Shown piece by piece: positions 33,278 to 50,536 of a DNA stretch of 64,000 bases (position 1 is the stretch's first letter; every line of letters begins with the position of its first letter). The notes beneath the pieces were generated by a model that searched no databases, was not told the origin of the DNA, and saw only the letters and a list, made by a program, of their open reading frames with translations. This DNA is from Haliangium sp050303215 (GTDB lineage Bacteria > Myxococcota_A > Polyangia > Haliangiales > Haliangiaceae): contig NZ_JBNLBH010000038.1 in assembly GCF_050303215.1 (NCBI RefSeq), forward strand, positions 1-64,000. Direction: 5' to 3'. The position numbers and the translations under genes were made by a program.

Positions 33278-34159
33278 ATGCGGATCCTGGTCGTGGACAA
33301 TGGGGAGCACATGGCGCTGGACATCGCCGAGGTGCTGCGGGATTTGGGGCAGGAAGCGATCGTATCACCCGATCCTGCGCATGCCGTGGAGATGGCGCGG
33401 CAGCTCCCCATCGATGGTGTCATTGCCGACCTCTCCATGCCGAGCATGAACGCGGTCGAGCTGGCCGAGGCGTTGTGGCTGTTCGAGTGCTATGTGCCGC
33501 TCGCGTTCCGGCGCTCGAGCGAACGCAGCGAGTTGATAGTCCACGCCGCCGAGTTCGGCATCCTGTTTCCCAACGACTGGAGCGTGGCCGACATCGAACA
33601 AATCGTGGGACACGTGGAACACACCCGCCCCCGGCGCCTCGCCCGCGGCAGCCAGGTATCGCTGCCACCGGTGGCGTCGCCCGAGTGTCCGTCGCCCGAG
33701 TGTCCGTCGCCCCAGCGTCCGTCCCCTGAGTATCCGTCGCCCGAGTGTCCGTCGCTCCAGCATCCGTCCCCTGAGTATCCGTCGCCCCAGCATCCGTCGC
33801 CCTCACCCTCGGGCCCTACCTCTCAGATATGGACGGTGGTTCCGCTGCGCAAGGTCGCGCGTCGCCTGGCCGTGTCCTGCCGCACCTGGGAGCAGGTCTT
33901 GCGGCTATGTTCACGCAGCGAAGCGGGCGATCACTATCTGTTGTTGCGGGGGCCTTATCGGCTCTCGGTCGGCGCCTGCCTCATGGTCTCGCTCGAGCTA
34001 CCCGGCGGGCTCGTGCTCTCGCTCATGGCCGAGGTCAGCGCGATCGTGGGCAGCGGCGCCGAGCAGGTCACCGTCATCGACGTGCAGGCTCTCACCGACA
34101 GCCTCCGCAATGGCCTGCGAACCCTCGCCCACCGGCCTCACTCGAGGCCGACGCAGTGA
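33278..34159 (+). CDS. Receiver domain and PilZ-like protein with proline-rich repeat linker
   Basis: 293 residues. Residues 1-115 are a receiver: MRILVVDNGEH, phosphoacceptor Asp in GVIADLSMPSMNAVELAE, but the later Lys region reads ILFPNDWSV, so it is atypical. Residues about 133-175 are eight or more five-residue units such as SPECP, SPEYP and SPQHP. The C terminus (about 185-285: YLLLRGPYRLSVGACLMVSL, GGLVLSLMAEVSAIVG, then LTDSLRNGLRTLA) is like a degenerate myxococcal PilZ domain. It probably signals beside the divergent Fis-type regulator. The PilZ call is tentative. Confidence 0.75.
   Translation: MRILVVDNGEHMALDIAEVLRDLGQEAIVSPDPAHAVEMARQLPIDGVIADLSMPSMNAVELAEALWLFECYVPLAFRRSSERSELIVHAAEFGILFPNDWSVADIEQIVGHVEHTRPRRLARGSQVSLPPVASPECPSPECPSPQRPSPEYPSPECPSLQHPSPEYPSPQHPSPSPSGPTSQIWTVVPLRKVARRLAVSCRTWEQVLRLCSRSEAGDHYLLLRGPYRLSVGACLMVSLELPGGLVLSLMAEVSAIVGSGAEQVTVIDVQALTDSLRNGLRTLAHRPHSRPTQ
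33676..33795 (+). repeat. 15-bp tandem repeat (8 copies) within the linker
   Basis: Eight contiguous 15-bp units of the form GTCGCCCGAGTGTCC and variants (GTCCCCTGAGTATCC, GTCGCCCCAGCATCC). The unit is a multiple of three, so copy gain or loss changes the linker by five residues and keeps the frame. Confidence 0.9.
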
Positions 34160-34195
34160 TCTCGCCGTAATCTCGGACGACTGACCGATTCACGC

Positions 34196-34921
34196 TCAAC
34201 CCGGCGTGCGCATCGACGCGAGCATGGCGTCGAAGCCAGACGCGGCCGCCTCGACGGTCGCGGCCGTGCCGACCATTTTGAAGTAATAGGCCCCGTCCGG
34301 GGCCTCCACGATGGCCGCGAGCATGCGCGCGTCGGGCACATCGTGCTTTTCGGCAGCGCCTGGCCGGACTGCGGCCACATAGCGGCCGCCCACGCTGACA
34401 CGGGTCACCTTCATGCCCGCGACGGTCTTCTCGCCGACCTCGGCGACCTCGCGTGTGGGCTTCCCGTCGGCCTGCTGGAACTGCCCATACCAGCGCTCGA
34501 GGTTCCTCTCGACCGTCCCGGCCCCGGCCTGGCCAAAGTAGTACACCACCAACTCGGCTTCGCCCGCGTCGTCCTTGATCTTCCACTGGCCCCGACGCAT
34601 CGACGAGCTCACCGGCTCCGCGATCCAACCCGAGGGGGCCTCGACGATGAGGCCTCCGAGCGAGGTAGCGCCCTCCGGCACCGCGGCCGGGGCCGGCGTC
34701 GGCGGAGCCTGGGTCTTGGCCGCACCGTGACCCGGCGGCGGCTCGGCGGGCGTGGCCTTCTCGGCGCTCGGTGCCGTCGGCGGCTCACCCGGAGCATCTT
34801 GCTTGCTGCACGCGAGGCCCGAAATCGAGCCGACCAGGAAGCAGGTCGCCAGGCACGTAAACGCGAGCCTCGGCCAGAGCTGGACTCGCCGCGATAGAAC
34901 GTCCGTGGGTGGTTGTCTCAT
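34196..34921 (-). CDS. Lipoprotein of unknown function
   Basis: 241 residues from the ATG at 34921 (MRQPPTDVLSRR). Signal sequence LAFTCLATCFLVGSISGLAC gives a lipobox with the lipidated Cys at about residue 37, then a Pro/Ala-rich spacer. The folded part (about 80-241) includes LIVEAPSGWIAEPVSSSMRR, AELVVYYFGQAGAGTVERNL and AYYFKMVGTAATVEAAASGF. That looks like the PsbP/DUF-type domain that binds small ligands in lipoproteins, but the family is not certain. It is downstream of nadA on the same strand (137 bp). Confidence 0.75.
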   Translation of the reverse strand: MRQPPTDVLSRRVQLWPRLAFTCLATCFLVGSISGLACSKQDAPGEPPTAPSAEKATPAEPPPGHGAAKTQAPPTPAPAAVPEGATSLGGLIVEAPSGWIAEPVSSSMRRGQWKIKDDAGEAELVVYYFGQAGAGTVERNLERWYGQFQQADGKPTREVAEVGEKTVAGMKVTRVSVGGRYVAAVRPGAAEKHDVPDARMLAAIVEAPDGAYYFKMVGTAATVEAAASGFDAMLASMRTPG

Positions 34922-35058
34922 GATGGTGCCGGAGTGTACCTCAGCCACGCCGCCCCCGCCGGACCATCGGCGCCGGCGGCCCGGTGGGCACGAGCGTTCA
35001 TTCCCGCTCACGCCCATGGGCAGCCGAGCCGCCCGAGTGCGAGTTGGTCCAAGCGCGG

Positions 35059-36045
<987 letters not shown>

Positions 36046-36219
36046 CGCGATGAGCCTTGCATCAGGGCCGAAAAGTCAGATTCGGCTCATCCTGGCACAT
36101 CCCGACCAAATCGCAAGCCCCGGGCGAGGCCCCGGACATCGAGCCCCATCACGGCCGCACCCGATCGGGGGCTTTGCCTTTCGTGGGCGGGAAGAGTATG
36201 GTCGCGCCTTGTCGACATA

Positions 36220-36304
36220 CCGAGCTGGGGGAGCCATGCGGCTGAGAGGCACGCCCACGCGTGCGACCCCTCGAACCTGATCCCGGATAATGCCGGCGGA
36301 GGAA
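36220..36304 (+). promoter_or_regulatory. TPP riboswitch (THI element) of thiC
   Basis: The conserved core is present in order: GGGGGAGCC, CTGAGA (36242-36247), GAACCTGATC (36273-36282), TAATGCC (36288-36294) and GCGGAGGAAAG. The variable P3 stem is GCACGC/GCGTGC. The thiC ribosome site GGAGG (36298-36302) lies in the 3' end of the aptamer, 10 bases before the ATG. TPP binding should therefore hide it and block translation, without need for a separate terminator. Confidence 0.95.
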
Positions 36305-36312
36305 AGCAACAG

Positions 36313-38046
<1,734 letters not shown>

Positions 38047-38084
38047 CGACTCGGCCGCCGACGTTTACGCCGCGCCGGCCGTCG

Positions 38085-38900
38085 TCACGCCGGCGCGGGT
38101 GTCACCGCCGGCCCCGCCAGCACCCCGGCGACCGCGCTCGCCACCGTGATCACCACGTCGTCGACCGATCGTCCGCTGGTATCGACCACATGGTCGGCGT
38201 CGGCGTAGAGCGTCGCCCGTGCCGCCAGCAGCGCGCGCAGCTCGGCGAAGGCGTGCGGGTTCTGGCCCATGGGCCGAGCGTCACCCTGGCGCACCACCCG
38301 CTCCCAGTGATCCTCGGCGCGCGCGCGCAGCCACACCGTGCGGGTGCGCTCGCGCAGCAGCGCGAAGGTGACCCGGTCGGTGACGATCGAGCCGCCCGTG
38401 GCCAGCACCGCCCGCCCCGGGGTTCCGGTCACCCGACGCAGCACCTCGCGCTCGAGGCGGCGGTAGTAGGCCTCGCCGTGCATCTCGAAGATCTCGCTCA
38501 GCGACAGCCCGGCCGAGGCCTCGATCTCGTCGTCGAGCTCGACGAAGCGAACCCCGAACCGGGCCGCCAGCCCCGCCCCCACCGACGACTTGCCCGCGCC
38601 CCGCACCCCCAGCAAGGCCACGAACCCGGCCGGCTCGCTCGTACACGGCAGCTCGGCCAGGAGCGCACCAGGCGTGGTATCCAGGGCCTCGGCCACATCG
38701 GCCAAGCGCACCAGCGAGATGTTGCCACGTCCGGTCTCGAGCTCGGCCAGGAAGCGCTCGGACACCCCCGAACGCTCGGCCAGGGCCCGCCGGCTGAGCC
38801 CAGCCCGGTCGCGCCGCGCCCGGACCCGGGCCCCGACCGCGCTGAGCAGCGCCGCGTGACGGTCGTCGGGGTGGGGAGCACGTGCCATCAGGCGCAACAT
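38085..38900 (-). CDS. boxR: BoxR/BzdR-type regulator: XRE HTH fused to shikimate kinase-like domain
   Basis: 271 residues (Met at 38888 is an alternative start). An XRE helix-turn-helix at about 20-80 (VGARVRARRDRAGLSRRALA, SGVSERFLAELETG) is joined to a shikimate kinase-like domain (about 92-265) with P-loop LLGVRGAGKSSVG, ELDDEIE and ATGGSIV. This fusion is the known layout of BzdR/BoxR, repressors that sense benzoyl-CoA through the kinase-like domain. It is divergent from boxC, which supports the call over an aroK gene. Convergent with thiC, 38 bp away. Confidence 0.9.
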   Translation of the reverse strand: MLRLMARAPHPDDRHAALLSAVGARVRARRDRAGLSRRALAERSGVSERFLAELETGRGNISLVRLADVAEALDTTPGALLAELPCTSEPAGFVALLGVRGAGKSSVGAGLAARFGVRFVELDDEIEASAGLSLSEIFEMHGEAYYRRLEREVLRRVTGTPGRAVLATGGSIVTDRVTFALLRERTRTVWLRARAEDHWERVVRQGDARPMGQNPHAFAELRALLAARATLYADADHVVDTSGRSVDDVVITVASAVAGVLAGPAVTPAPA

Positions 38901-38972
38901 AATGCATGACTAAGGTCATCGTCCAGCACTAAACTGCTTGCGACTCCGCCTCACATCTTGTACAAGTCCCTC
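38901..38972. promoter_or_regulatory. boxR-boxC divergent control region with inverted repeat
   Basis: A 72-bp gap between boxR and boxC. ATGAC-TAAG-GTCAT (38906-38919) is a perfect 5-bp inverted repeat that overlaps TGCA (38903-38906), the motif type seen in BzdR operators. On the plus strand TTGCGA (38939-38944) and TACAAG (38961-38966), 16-17 bp apart, are a weak promoter for boxC. BoxR binding here would control both genes. Confidence 0.45.
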
Positions 38973-40631
<1,659 letters not shown>

Positions 40632-40634
40632 GCC

Positions 40635-42047
<1,413 letters not shown>

Positions 42048-42149
42048 CCCCGACCGCGGGCGTCCCTACCCGGCCCACGCCGGCGCGACCGGCCCGGTTT
42101 CCCAACCCGGCGCTTCCACGCGCGGCCCGGGCTGTGGTTCAATCGCAGG

Positions 42150-42725
42150 GTGCGACACCTACCTTACGTGCTCTGCATCCTCGGCGCGGCCGTATGTGGC
42201 TGCGCTGCCTCCACGCCGCCCCCGGCGGCCCCGCCCCAGCCCGAGGCCTCCGGCGAAGGCGCTGACAAGGCCGCCGGCGCAGCGTCGGAGGCCGGTACCG
42301 AAGGGACTCAGCAAGAGGCGGCCGATCCGCTCCAGACCGACGGCAGCCTCACCACCGACACAGCGCTGGTCGAGTTGCTCGACGGCCTGGGCATGACCGA
42401 TGTCAATGTGCTCGAGGCCGGCAAGATCGTCTTCCGTATGGACGGGAACCTGGTTGCCCTGTTCCGCCTCGAAGACGGCGATCTTCAGCTCTACTACGGC
42501 ATCGGGGGCGTCCGCTGCCCCATCGAGTCCATCAACGAGTGGAACAAGCTGCACCGCCACTCGCGCTCCTACGTCGACGACGACGGCGATCCGGTCATCG
42601 AGAGCGACCTGCTCTCGGACGGGGGGGTGTCGCGCCACAAGCTGCAGGTCTTCGTGCGCACCTTCTATCTGTCGGCGAGCGAGTTCCAGCAGCTCCTGCG
42701 CGACCAGTGTAACCTGCCCACCTGA
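42150..42725 (+). CDS. YbjN-domain lipoprotein
   Basis: 191 residues from the GTG at 42150. Signal MRHLPYVLCILGAAVCGC gives the lipobox (Cys at about 18), then a Pro/Ala/Glu-rich spacer to about residue 65. The folded part (LVELLDGLGMTDVNVLEAGK, LQLYYGIGG, INEWNKLHRHSRSYVDDDGD, VFVRTFYLSASEFQQLL) matches the YbjN/T3SS-chaperone-like fold. YbjN proteins act in stress and motility signalling, but the biochemical job is unclear. The location as an outer-membrane or periplasmic lipoprotein is unusual for this fold. Convergent with the tricorn gene. Confidence 0.8.
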   Translation: MRHLPYVLCILGAAVCGCAASTPPPAAPPQPEASGEGADKAAGAASEAGTEGTQQEAADPLQTDGSLTTDTALVELLDGLGMTDVNVLEAGKIVFRMDGNLVALFRLEDGDLQLYYGIGGVRCPIESINEWNKLHRHSRSYVDDDGDPVIESDLLSDGGVSRHKLQVFVRTFYLSASEFQQLLRDQCNLPT

Positions 42726-42769
42726 GCGCGCCGGTCCGCGCGGCACCGGCTCACTCGGCCGATGCCGGC

Positions 42770-46351
<3,582 letters not shown>

Positions 46352-46813
46352 AGCGAGGGAACTTCAGCAGCCAATCGCAGCGACTGCAAGTCATGTCTGG
46401 CGGTGTTTTGCCCTCCGTGCGCAACGCCCCCAGGAGGCTTCGAACCGCCCCCGTGGCCTCGCCTACCGCCCCCTGTGAGTCCCGCAGGTCCCCGCCAGCC
46501 GGGCTCGTGCGGGAATCGGGACACCGACGAGTCCGCGCCGAGACGCCCGTAACGGCTGTGACACCTCTTCATATCGTGGGCTGGGTTACGCTATTTCAAA
46601 GACCATGCCGAGACGCCGTGAATTTTGCGCTCCCGAGTTGTAGCCATCCGCGATCGGGCTTTGCTAGGGTCAGCCCTGCCGCGTTCACGGCTCTCGGCTG
46701 TCCGTCGAAAAAAAAATGCCTCGTCGTGTAAGCCGCGGTTCCCTGGGACGTTACTCAACGCCAATCCAGATCTTTTCCCAAGCGGAACGAACGAATCAAG
46801 GAGCAACAAGGAC
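46352..46813. other. 462-bp intergenic region, no gene seen
   Basis: Divergent spacer between the tricorn gene and the NPCA lipoprotein. It contains a nine-A run (46708-46716) and several weak promoter-like hexamers; none is convincing. An AAGGAG (46798-46803) precedes the lipoprotein ATG. Frames crossing it on both strands lack codon bias. Confidence 0.4.
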
Positions 46814-47026
46814 ATGCGATTTCTGCGTACTGCCATCCTCGCCGTTGGTCTGATGGGTCTCGTCGGTGCTTGCGGCAGCAAGTCTCCCGAGGCTGAGGAG
46901 CCGGCTGCTGCGGCCAACCCGTGCGCCAACCCCTGCGCGGAAAACCCCTGCGCCGAGAACCCCTGCGCCGACAACCCCTGCGCGGACGCCGACGACATGG
47001 GCGGCGAAGACGACATGTGGCGCTAA
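46814..47026 (+). CDS. Cysteine-rich NPCA-repeat lipoprotein
   Basis: 70 residues from the ATG at 46814, with AAGGAG about 11 bases upstream. Signal MRFLRTAILAVGLMGLVGAC ends in the lipobox VGAC. After an Ala/Glu spacer there is a run of five-residue units NPCAN, NPCAE, NPCAE, NPCAD, NPCAD, then an acidic end (DMGGEDDMWR). Cys at every fifth position would suit metal binding or disulfide chains. Similar NPC-rich small proteins occur in other Proteobacteria, but no function is established. A strong terminator follows, so it is monocistronic. Confidence 0.85.
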   Translation: MRFLRTAILAVGLMGLVGACGSKSPEAEEPAAAANPCANPCAENPCAENPCADNPCADADDMGGEDDMWR

Positions 47027-47061
47027 GCTGACGCCACTCAGCTCAGCCCACGGCTGAGAGA

Positions 47062-47102
47062 AGCGGAGCAGACTGCGATGCGCAGCGGCTCCGCTTTTTT
47101 TC
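47062..47102 (+). terminator. Rho-independent terminator
   Basis: AGCGGAGC (47062-47069) pairs with GCTCCGCT (47088-47095), with an inner CTGCG/CGCAG stem, followed by a run of seven T. It ends the NPCA lipoprotein transcript. Confidence 0.88.
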
Positions 47103-47156
47103 TGTCGTCCCGGCGCGATCTTCGCCCCGGGCCCTCGCCTGCGTTAGTCTTCCGCC

Positions 47157-47969
47157 ATGGAGCGCCGCAAGCTCGGACGCACCGGTCTAGTCCTGCCCAC
47201 GGTCGGGCTCGGGGCCTACCGGGTGTTCAACGTGACCACGGACGCGGCCCACGCCCGCTGCGAAGCGGTCGTGGACGCCGCCTTGGAAGGTGGCGCCAAC
47301 TTCTTCGACACCTCGCCCATGTACGGCCACGCCGAGGCCGTCCTGGCCACCTCGCTGGGCGATCGGCGCCGCAAGGCCATCGTTGCCAGCAAGGTGTGGG
47401 CGCGGGTCCGAGCGTTGGGCGAGCAGCAGATCGAGCGCACCTTGGACTGGTTCGAGCGCGTCGATCTGTACCTGGTGCACAATCTGCTCGGCATCGAGGA
47501 GCACCTGCCCTACCTGCGTCACTTGCAGCAGGGCGGCCGGATCCGAGCCGTGGGCGCCAGTCACTACCTACCCTCAGCGCTGCCCGAGCTGCTCGAACTG
47601 GTGCGCAACCGGGCCATCGACGTCGTCCAGGTGCCGTATCACCCGCTCGCGCGCGACGTCGAGCACGACCTCCTGCCCGAGGCCGAGCGCCGCGGGCTGG
47701 GCGTGTTGGTCACCAATCCCTTCGCCAACGGCCGCCTCCTCGACACGCCCCCGCCACCCGAGGCGCTCGCTCCCCTGGCCCGATTTGGGGTCCACACCTG
47801 GGCCCAGGTGCTGATCAAGTGGGTGCTGAGCGATCCCCGGGTGCACGCCGTGATCACGGCCACCACCAACGCCGACCACATGCGCGAGAACCTCGCCGCC
47901 GGACGCCCGCCTTGGTTCACGGCCGAGGAGCGCACATACGTGCGGCAGTGGGCGGCCAGCGGCCATTGA
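47157..47969 (+). CDS. Aldo/keto reductase family protein
   Basis: 270 residues. N-terminal RRKLGRTGLVLPTVGLGAYR, catalytic Asp and Tyr in NFFDTSPMYGHAEA, Lys in IVASKVWAR and His in LYLVHNLLG. The C terminus (HTWAQVLIKWVLSDPRVHAV) is also typical. It is shorter than most AKRs (about 310-330) and seems to lack some of the NADP loop, but the catalytic tetrad is complete. Substrate unknown. No clear operon partner. Confidence 0.9.
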   Translation: MERRKLGRTGLVLPTVGLGAYRVFNVTTDAAHARCEAVVDAALEGGANFFDTSPMYGHAEAVLATSLGDRRRKAIVASKVWARVRALGEQQIERTLDWFERVDLYLVHNLLGIEEHLPYLRHLQQGGRIRAVGASHYLPSALPELLELVRNRAIDVVQVPYHPLARDVEHDLLPEAERRGLGVLVTNPFANGRLLDTPPPPEALAPLARFGVHTWAQVLIKWVLSDPRVHAVITATTNADHMRENLAAGRPPWFTAEERTYVRQWAASGH

Positions 47970-47995
47970 CCGGCCCCCCCGGTCGATCGCCGGGG

Positions 47996-48667
47996 CTACG
48001 GCCGAACCGAGGCCGGCGTGATCAGCTCCATGGCCGCCCGCGAGCAGGCCTGCACCATGCCCTCCTCGACCACACCGGGGCCACCCCGCACCTCGAGCGT
48101 GCACTTGCTGTCGGCGTCGATGAAGCGGTACGAGTAGCCGTCCTTCTCGCCCTTGGGCGTCACCCGCACGCACGAGAACACCCCCAGGGTGTGGTTGCCG
48201 ACCGAGCCCTGGCTCTTGCAGCGCTGCTCCAGCGCGCTCTGGTCGGGCGTCACCGAGCAGTACATGGTGAGGTTGCACAGCTCGTCGCCGCCCATCACGC
48301 CCAGGCGCCCGGTTTTCTCGATCTGGCGGTCCTGGACCTTCTCGTCGAGGGCCTTGCCGCCGCGTCGAATCGAGCAGGTCGAGGTCGAGTCGGGGTTCTT
48401 GTCGGTCAAGTCCACGATCCCGAGCGGCTCCTTCTCCTCGAGCATCTCGGTGAGCTGAGCTGCGTCGAGCAGCCCGTCGCAGGCGACGTGCACGCCACTG
48501 GGCAGCGTGGTCTCGACCTTCACCGACTTGCCCAAGAACTCCTTGTCGGCTTCCCGGGCCTGGTTGCGGGCGTATTCTTCCGGATCCGGGGTGTTCGGAC
48601 ACCCCCACCCGAAGCAGGCGATGAGCACGAAAACGACCTTGCCGAGGCGGCTCACGTAGACCTCCAT
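47996..48667 (-). CDS. Lipoprotein of unknown function
   Basis: 223 residues from the ATG at 48667 (MEVYVSRLGKVVFVLIACFG), with a lipobox-like FGWGC (Cys about 23). The rest has eight or more Cys and mixed alpha/beta patterns (VKVETTLPSGVHVACDGL, DELCNLTMYCSVTPDQ, YSYRFIDADSKCTLEV), so disulfides in the periplasm are likely. No family is recognised. Its stop is 27 bp from the convergent aldo/keto reductase stop. Confidence 0.75.
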   Translation of the reverse strand: MEVYVSRLGKVVFVLIACFGWGCPNTPDPEEYARNQAREADKEFLGKSVKVETTLPSGVHVACDGLLDAAQLTEMLEEKEPLGIVDLTDKNPDSTSTCSIRRGGKALDEKVQDRQIEKTGRLGVMGGDELCNLTMYCSVTPDQSALEQRCKSQGSVGNHTLGVFSCVRVTPKGEKDGYSYRFIDADSKCTLEVRGGPGVVEEGMVQACSRAAMELITPASVRP

Positions 48668-48753
48668 TGGACGAGCGAGCATATCACGGCGGCCGCCGCC
48701 GCTCCCGTCGCCCGGGACCGGTTTGACAAACCCGCGCCGGCGCACCAAGGTCC

Positions 48754-49539
48754 ATGTCCGCCGTGCTCATCCTGGCCATCGACACCTCGACCTTCACCAC
48801 CAGCGTCGCCGTCACCGAGGGCAGCGCCGGGCCCGTGCGGACCCTGGCCGCCTGCGACGACGAGTCCCGCAGCCACTCCAACCGCCTGCTCGAGTTGGTC
48901 GACCAGGTCCTGATCGAGGCCGGGAGCGCCCGCGGCCAGGATCGGCTCACCCTCACCGCGCTCGACGGGATCGCGATCGGGGCCGGGCCCGGTTCGTTCA
49001 CCGGCCTGCGCATCGGCATGGCCACCGCCAAGGGCCTGGCGTTCTCGGCCGGCAAGCCGCTGTGGGCGGTGTCGTCCCTGGCTGCGCTGGCCCTGGCCGC
49101 CGAGGCGGCGCCATCCGATCCGCATCAGGCCATCGTGATTCCGCTCATCGACGCCCGCCGCGGCGAGGTCTACGCCGGCTTCTACCGCCTGACCGAGGCC
49201 GGCGCGCTCGCGCTCGCGCCCGAGCGGGTCCTGGCCCCCGAAGACCTGCCCGCGGCGATCCGCGCCGTCACCGGCGAGCACCCGGGCGCCCCCCCATACC
49301 TGCTCGGTGACGGCCTCGCCGCCTACGCCGACGAGCTCGGCCCCGCCCTCGCCGGCCTGGCCCAACCAGTGCATGGTGCGCGCACCACCCCGGGCGCGAT
49401 CGAGATCGCCCGCCTGGCCGCGTGCGGCGATCTCCACGACGCCGGCGCGACCGGCGCGCCGGTCTACATTCGGCTGTCCGAGGCCGAGATCAAGTATCCC
49501 CAGGGCCACCTCGGCGGCACCTTCTCGCCGACATCGTAG
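48754..49539 (+). CDS. tsaB: tRNA threonylcarbamoyladenosine biosynthesis protein TsaB
   Basis: 261 residues. ASKHA fold with LILAIDTSTFTTSVAV at the N terminus, SHSNRLLELVDQVL and the glycine-rich GIAIGAGPGSFTGLRIGMATAKGLA. TsaB forms the TsaBDE complex that adds threonylcarbamoyl to A37 of ANN-decoding tRNAs. The C-terminal half is in the expected size range for TsaB and ends PVYIRLSEAEIKYP. tsaD, tsaC and tsaE are not in the window. Confidence 0.92.
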   Translation: MSAVLILAIDTSTFTTSVAVTEGSAGPVRTLAACDDESRSHSNRLLELVDQVLIEAGSARGQDRLTLTALDGIAIGAGPGSFTGLRIGMATAKGLAFSAGKPLWAVSSLAALALAAEAAPSDPHQAIVIPLIDARRGEVYAGFYRLTEAGALALAPERVLAPEDLPAAIRAVTGEHPGAPPYLLGDGLAAYADELGPALAGLAQPVHGARTTPGAIEIARLAACGDLHDAGATGAPVYIRLSEAEIKYPQGHLGGTFSPTS

Positions 49540-49749
49540 GCACACCGTCGCGGCGTCACGCGCACCCCGCCGCGGAGGTACGGGCGCGCGACCGAATCAC
49601 TCCCGTGGCGACCATGACGCATCGCATCGACGGGCCTCGCCACAGTTGTGATTGAGGGCGACTCGGCAACGAGGTATCGTTGTCACCCTGGCGCCATCCC
49701 GGCCCGGACGGCGCCGTGGAACGACCCTAAGCGAACGAAGGGAGATCTC

Positions 49750-49923
49750 GTGCACGCACCAAACGCCGCCTCGTCCGAGCAACACCAGACCCATCACACC
49801 GCCGAGCACCGCGCCCTCAAGGCCCGGTTGCGCGAGCTCGACTCCCCTGCCGCCCTGTCCTCCGCCGAGCAGGTCGAGCGCGCCCAGCTCGAGCAGCGTC
49901 TGCGCGAGCTCCAGAGTCACTGA
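49750..49923 (+). CDS. Small helical protein, possibly DUF465/YdcH-like
   Basis: 57 residues from the GTG at 49750, with GGGAG 6 bases upstream. Two predicted helices (TAEHRALKARLRELDSP and SAEQVERAQLEQRLRELQSH) could form a hairpin coiled coil like YdcH/DUF465, but the match is weak. Codon third positions fit a real gene. Confidence 0.5.
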   Translation: MHAPNAASSEQHQTHHTAEHRALKARLRELDSPAALSSAEQVERAQLEQRLRELQSH

Positions 49924-49960
49924 GGCCGCCGCCGGGCAGCGCCCGGCCGCCCTCGCCCGC

Positions 49961-50536
49961 ATGGGCTACACTCACCCCGTGAGCTCGCAGCCCCCTCCCC
50001 CGTCGGGCCCATCCCCGGCCCGGCGGTCCCCGCCCGATGACGCCGGCCCGACCCGGCCGAGCGGCAACAGGATGCTCTCCGAGGAACAGATAGAGCGCCT
50101 GCGCCAAACCGGCATTCGCCTCGATCGGGCCGGTCGGCTGTGGCACGAAGGGGCCGAGATCACCCACCCCGGCCTGCGCCGCGCGCTCCTGCGCTGGCTC
50201 GACGTCCGCGCCGACGGCCGCACCATCCTCCGCCTCGACGCCGAGCGCTACGCCTACATCGACGTCGAGGACGCCCACCTGATCGTGGTCTCGGCCCGCT
50301 GGGAGGGCGATCGGGTGCGGCTCCGCCTCAACGACGACAGCGAGGAGGAGCTCGACTACGCCAGCCTGATCCAGGCCGACGACGCCACCCTGTACTGCCG
50401 CGTCCGCGGCGACCGCCTCCTGGCCCGGCTCAGCACCCCGGCGTACTACGCCCTGGCCGAGCGGATCGAGCCCGGCCCCGAGGACTCATTCGTGCTCGTC
50501 GCCGCCGCCGGCCGATTCCGCATCGGCCAGCGGTAG
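49961..50536 (+). CDS. DUF1285-like protein
   Basis: 191 residues from the ATG at 49961; GTG at 49979 or ATG at 50072 could be the real start because the first 37 residues are Pro/Ser-rich and may not be folded. The core (GIRLDRAGRLWHEGAEITHP, LRRALLRWLDVRADGR, YIDVEDAHLIVV, LNDDSEEELDYASL) looks like DUF1285 proteins, whose job is unknown. The last 51 bases overlap the end of the histidine kinase gene on the other strand. Confidence 0.7.
   Translation: MGYTHPVSSQPPPPSGPSPARRSPPDDAGPTRPSGNRMLSEEQIERLRQTGIRLDRAGRLWHEGAEITHPGLRRALLRWLDVRADGRTILRLDAERYAYIDVEDAHLIVVSARWEGDRVRLRLNDDSEEELDYASLIQADDATLYCRVRGDRLLARLSTPAYYALAERIEPGPEDSFVLVAAAGRFRIGQR

Noticed and set aside
38958..38972. TTG start for boxC
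   Set aside because: The ATG at 38973 gives the family-like start and avoids a rare start codon.
47966..47986. GACCGG/CCGGTC hairpin after the aldo/keto reductase
   Set aside because: Six-base stem without a T tract; too weak to call a terminator.
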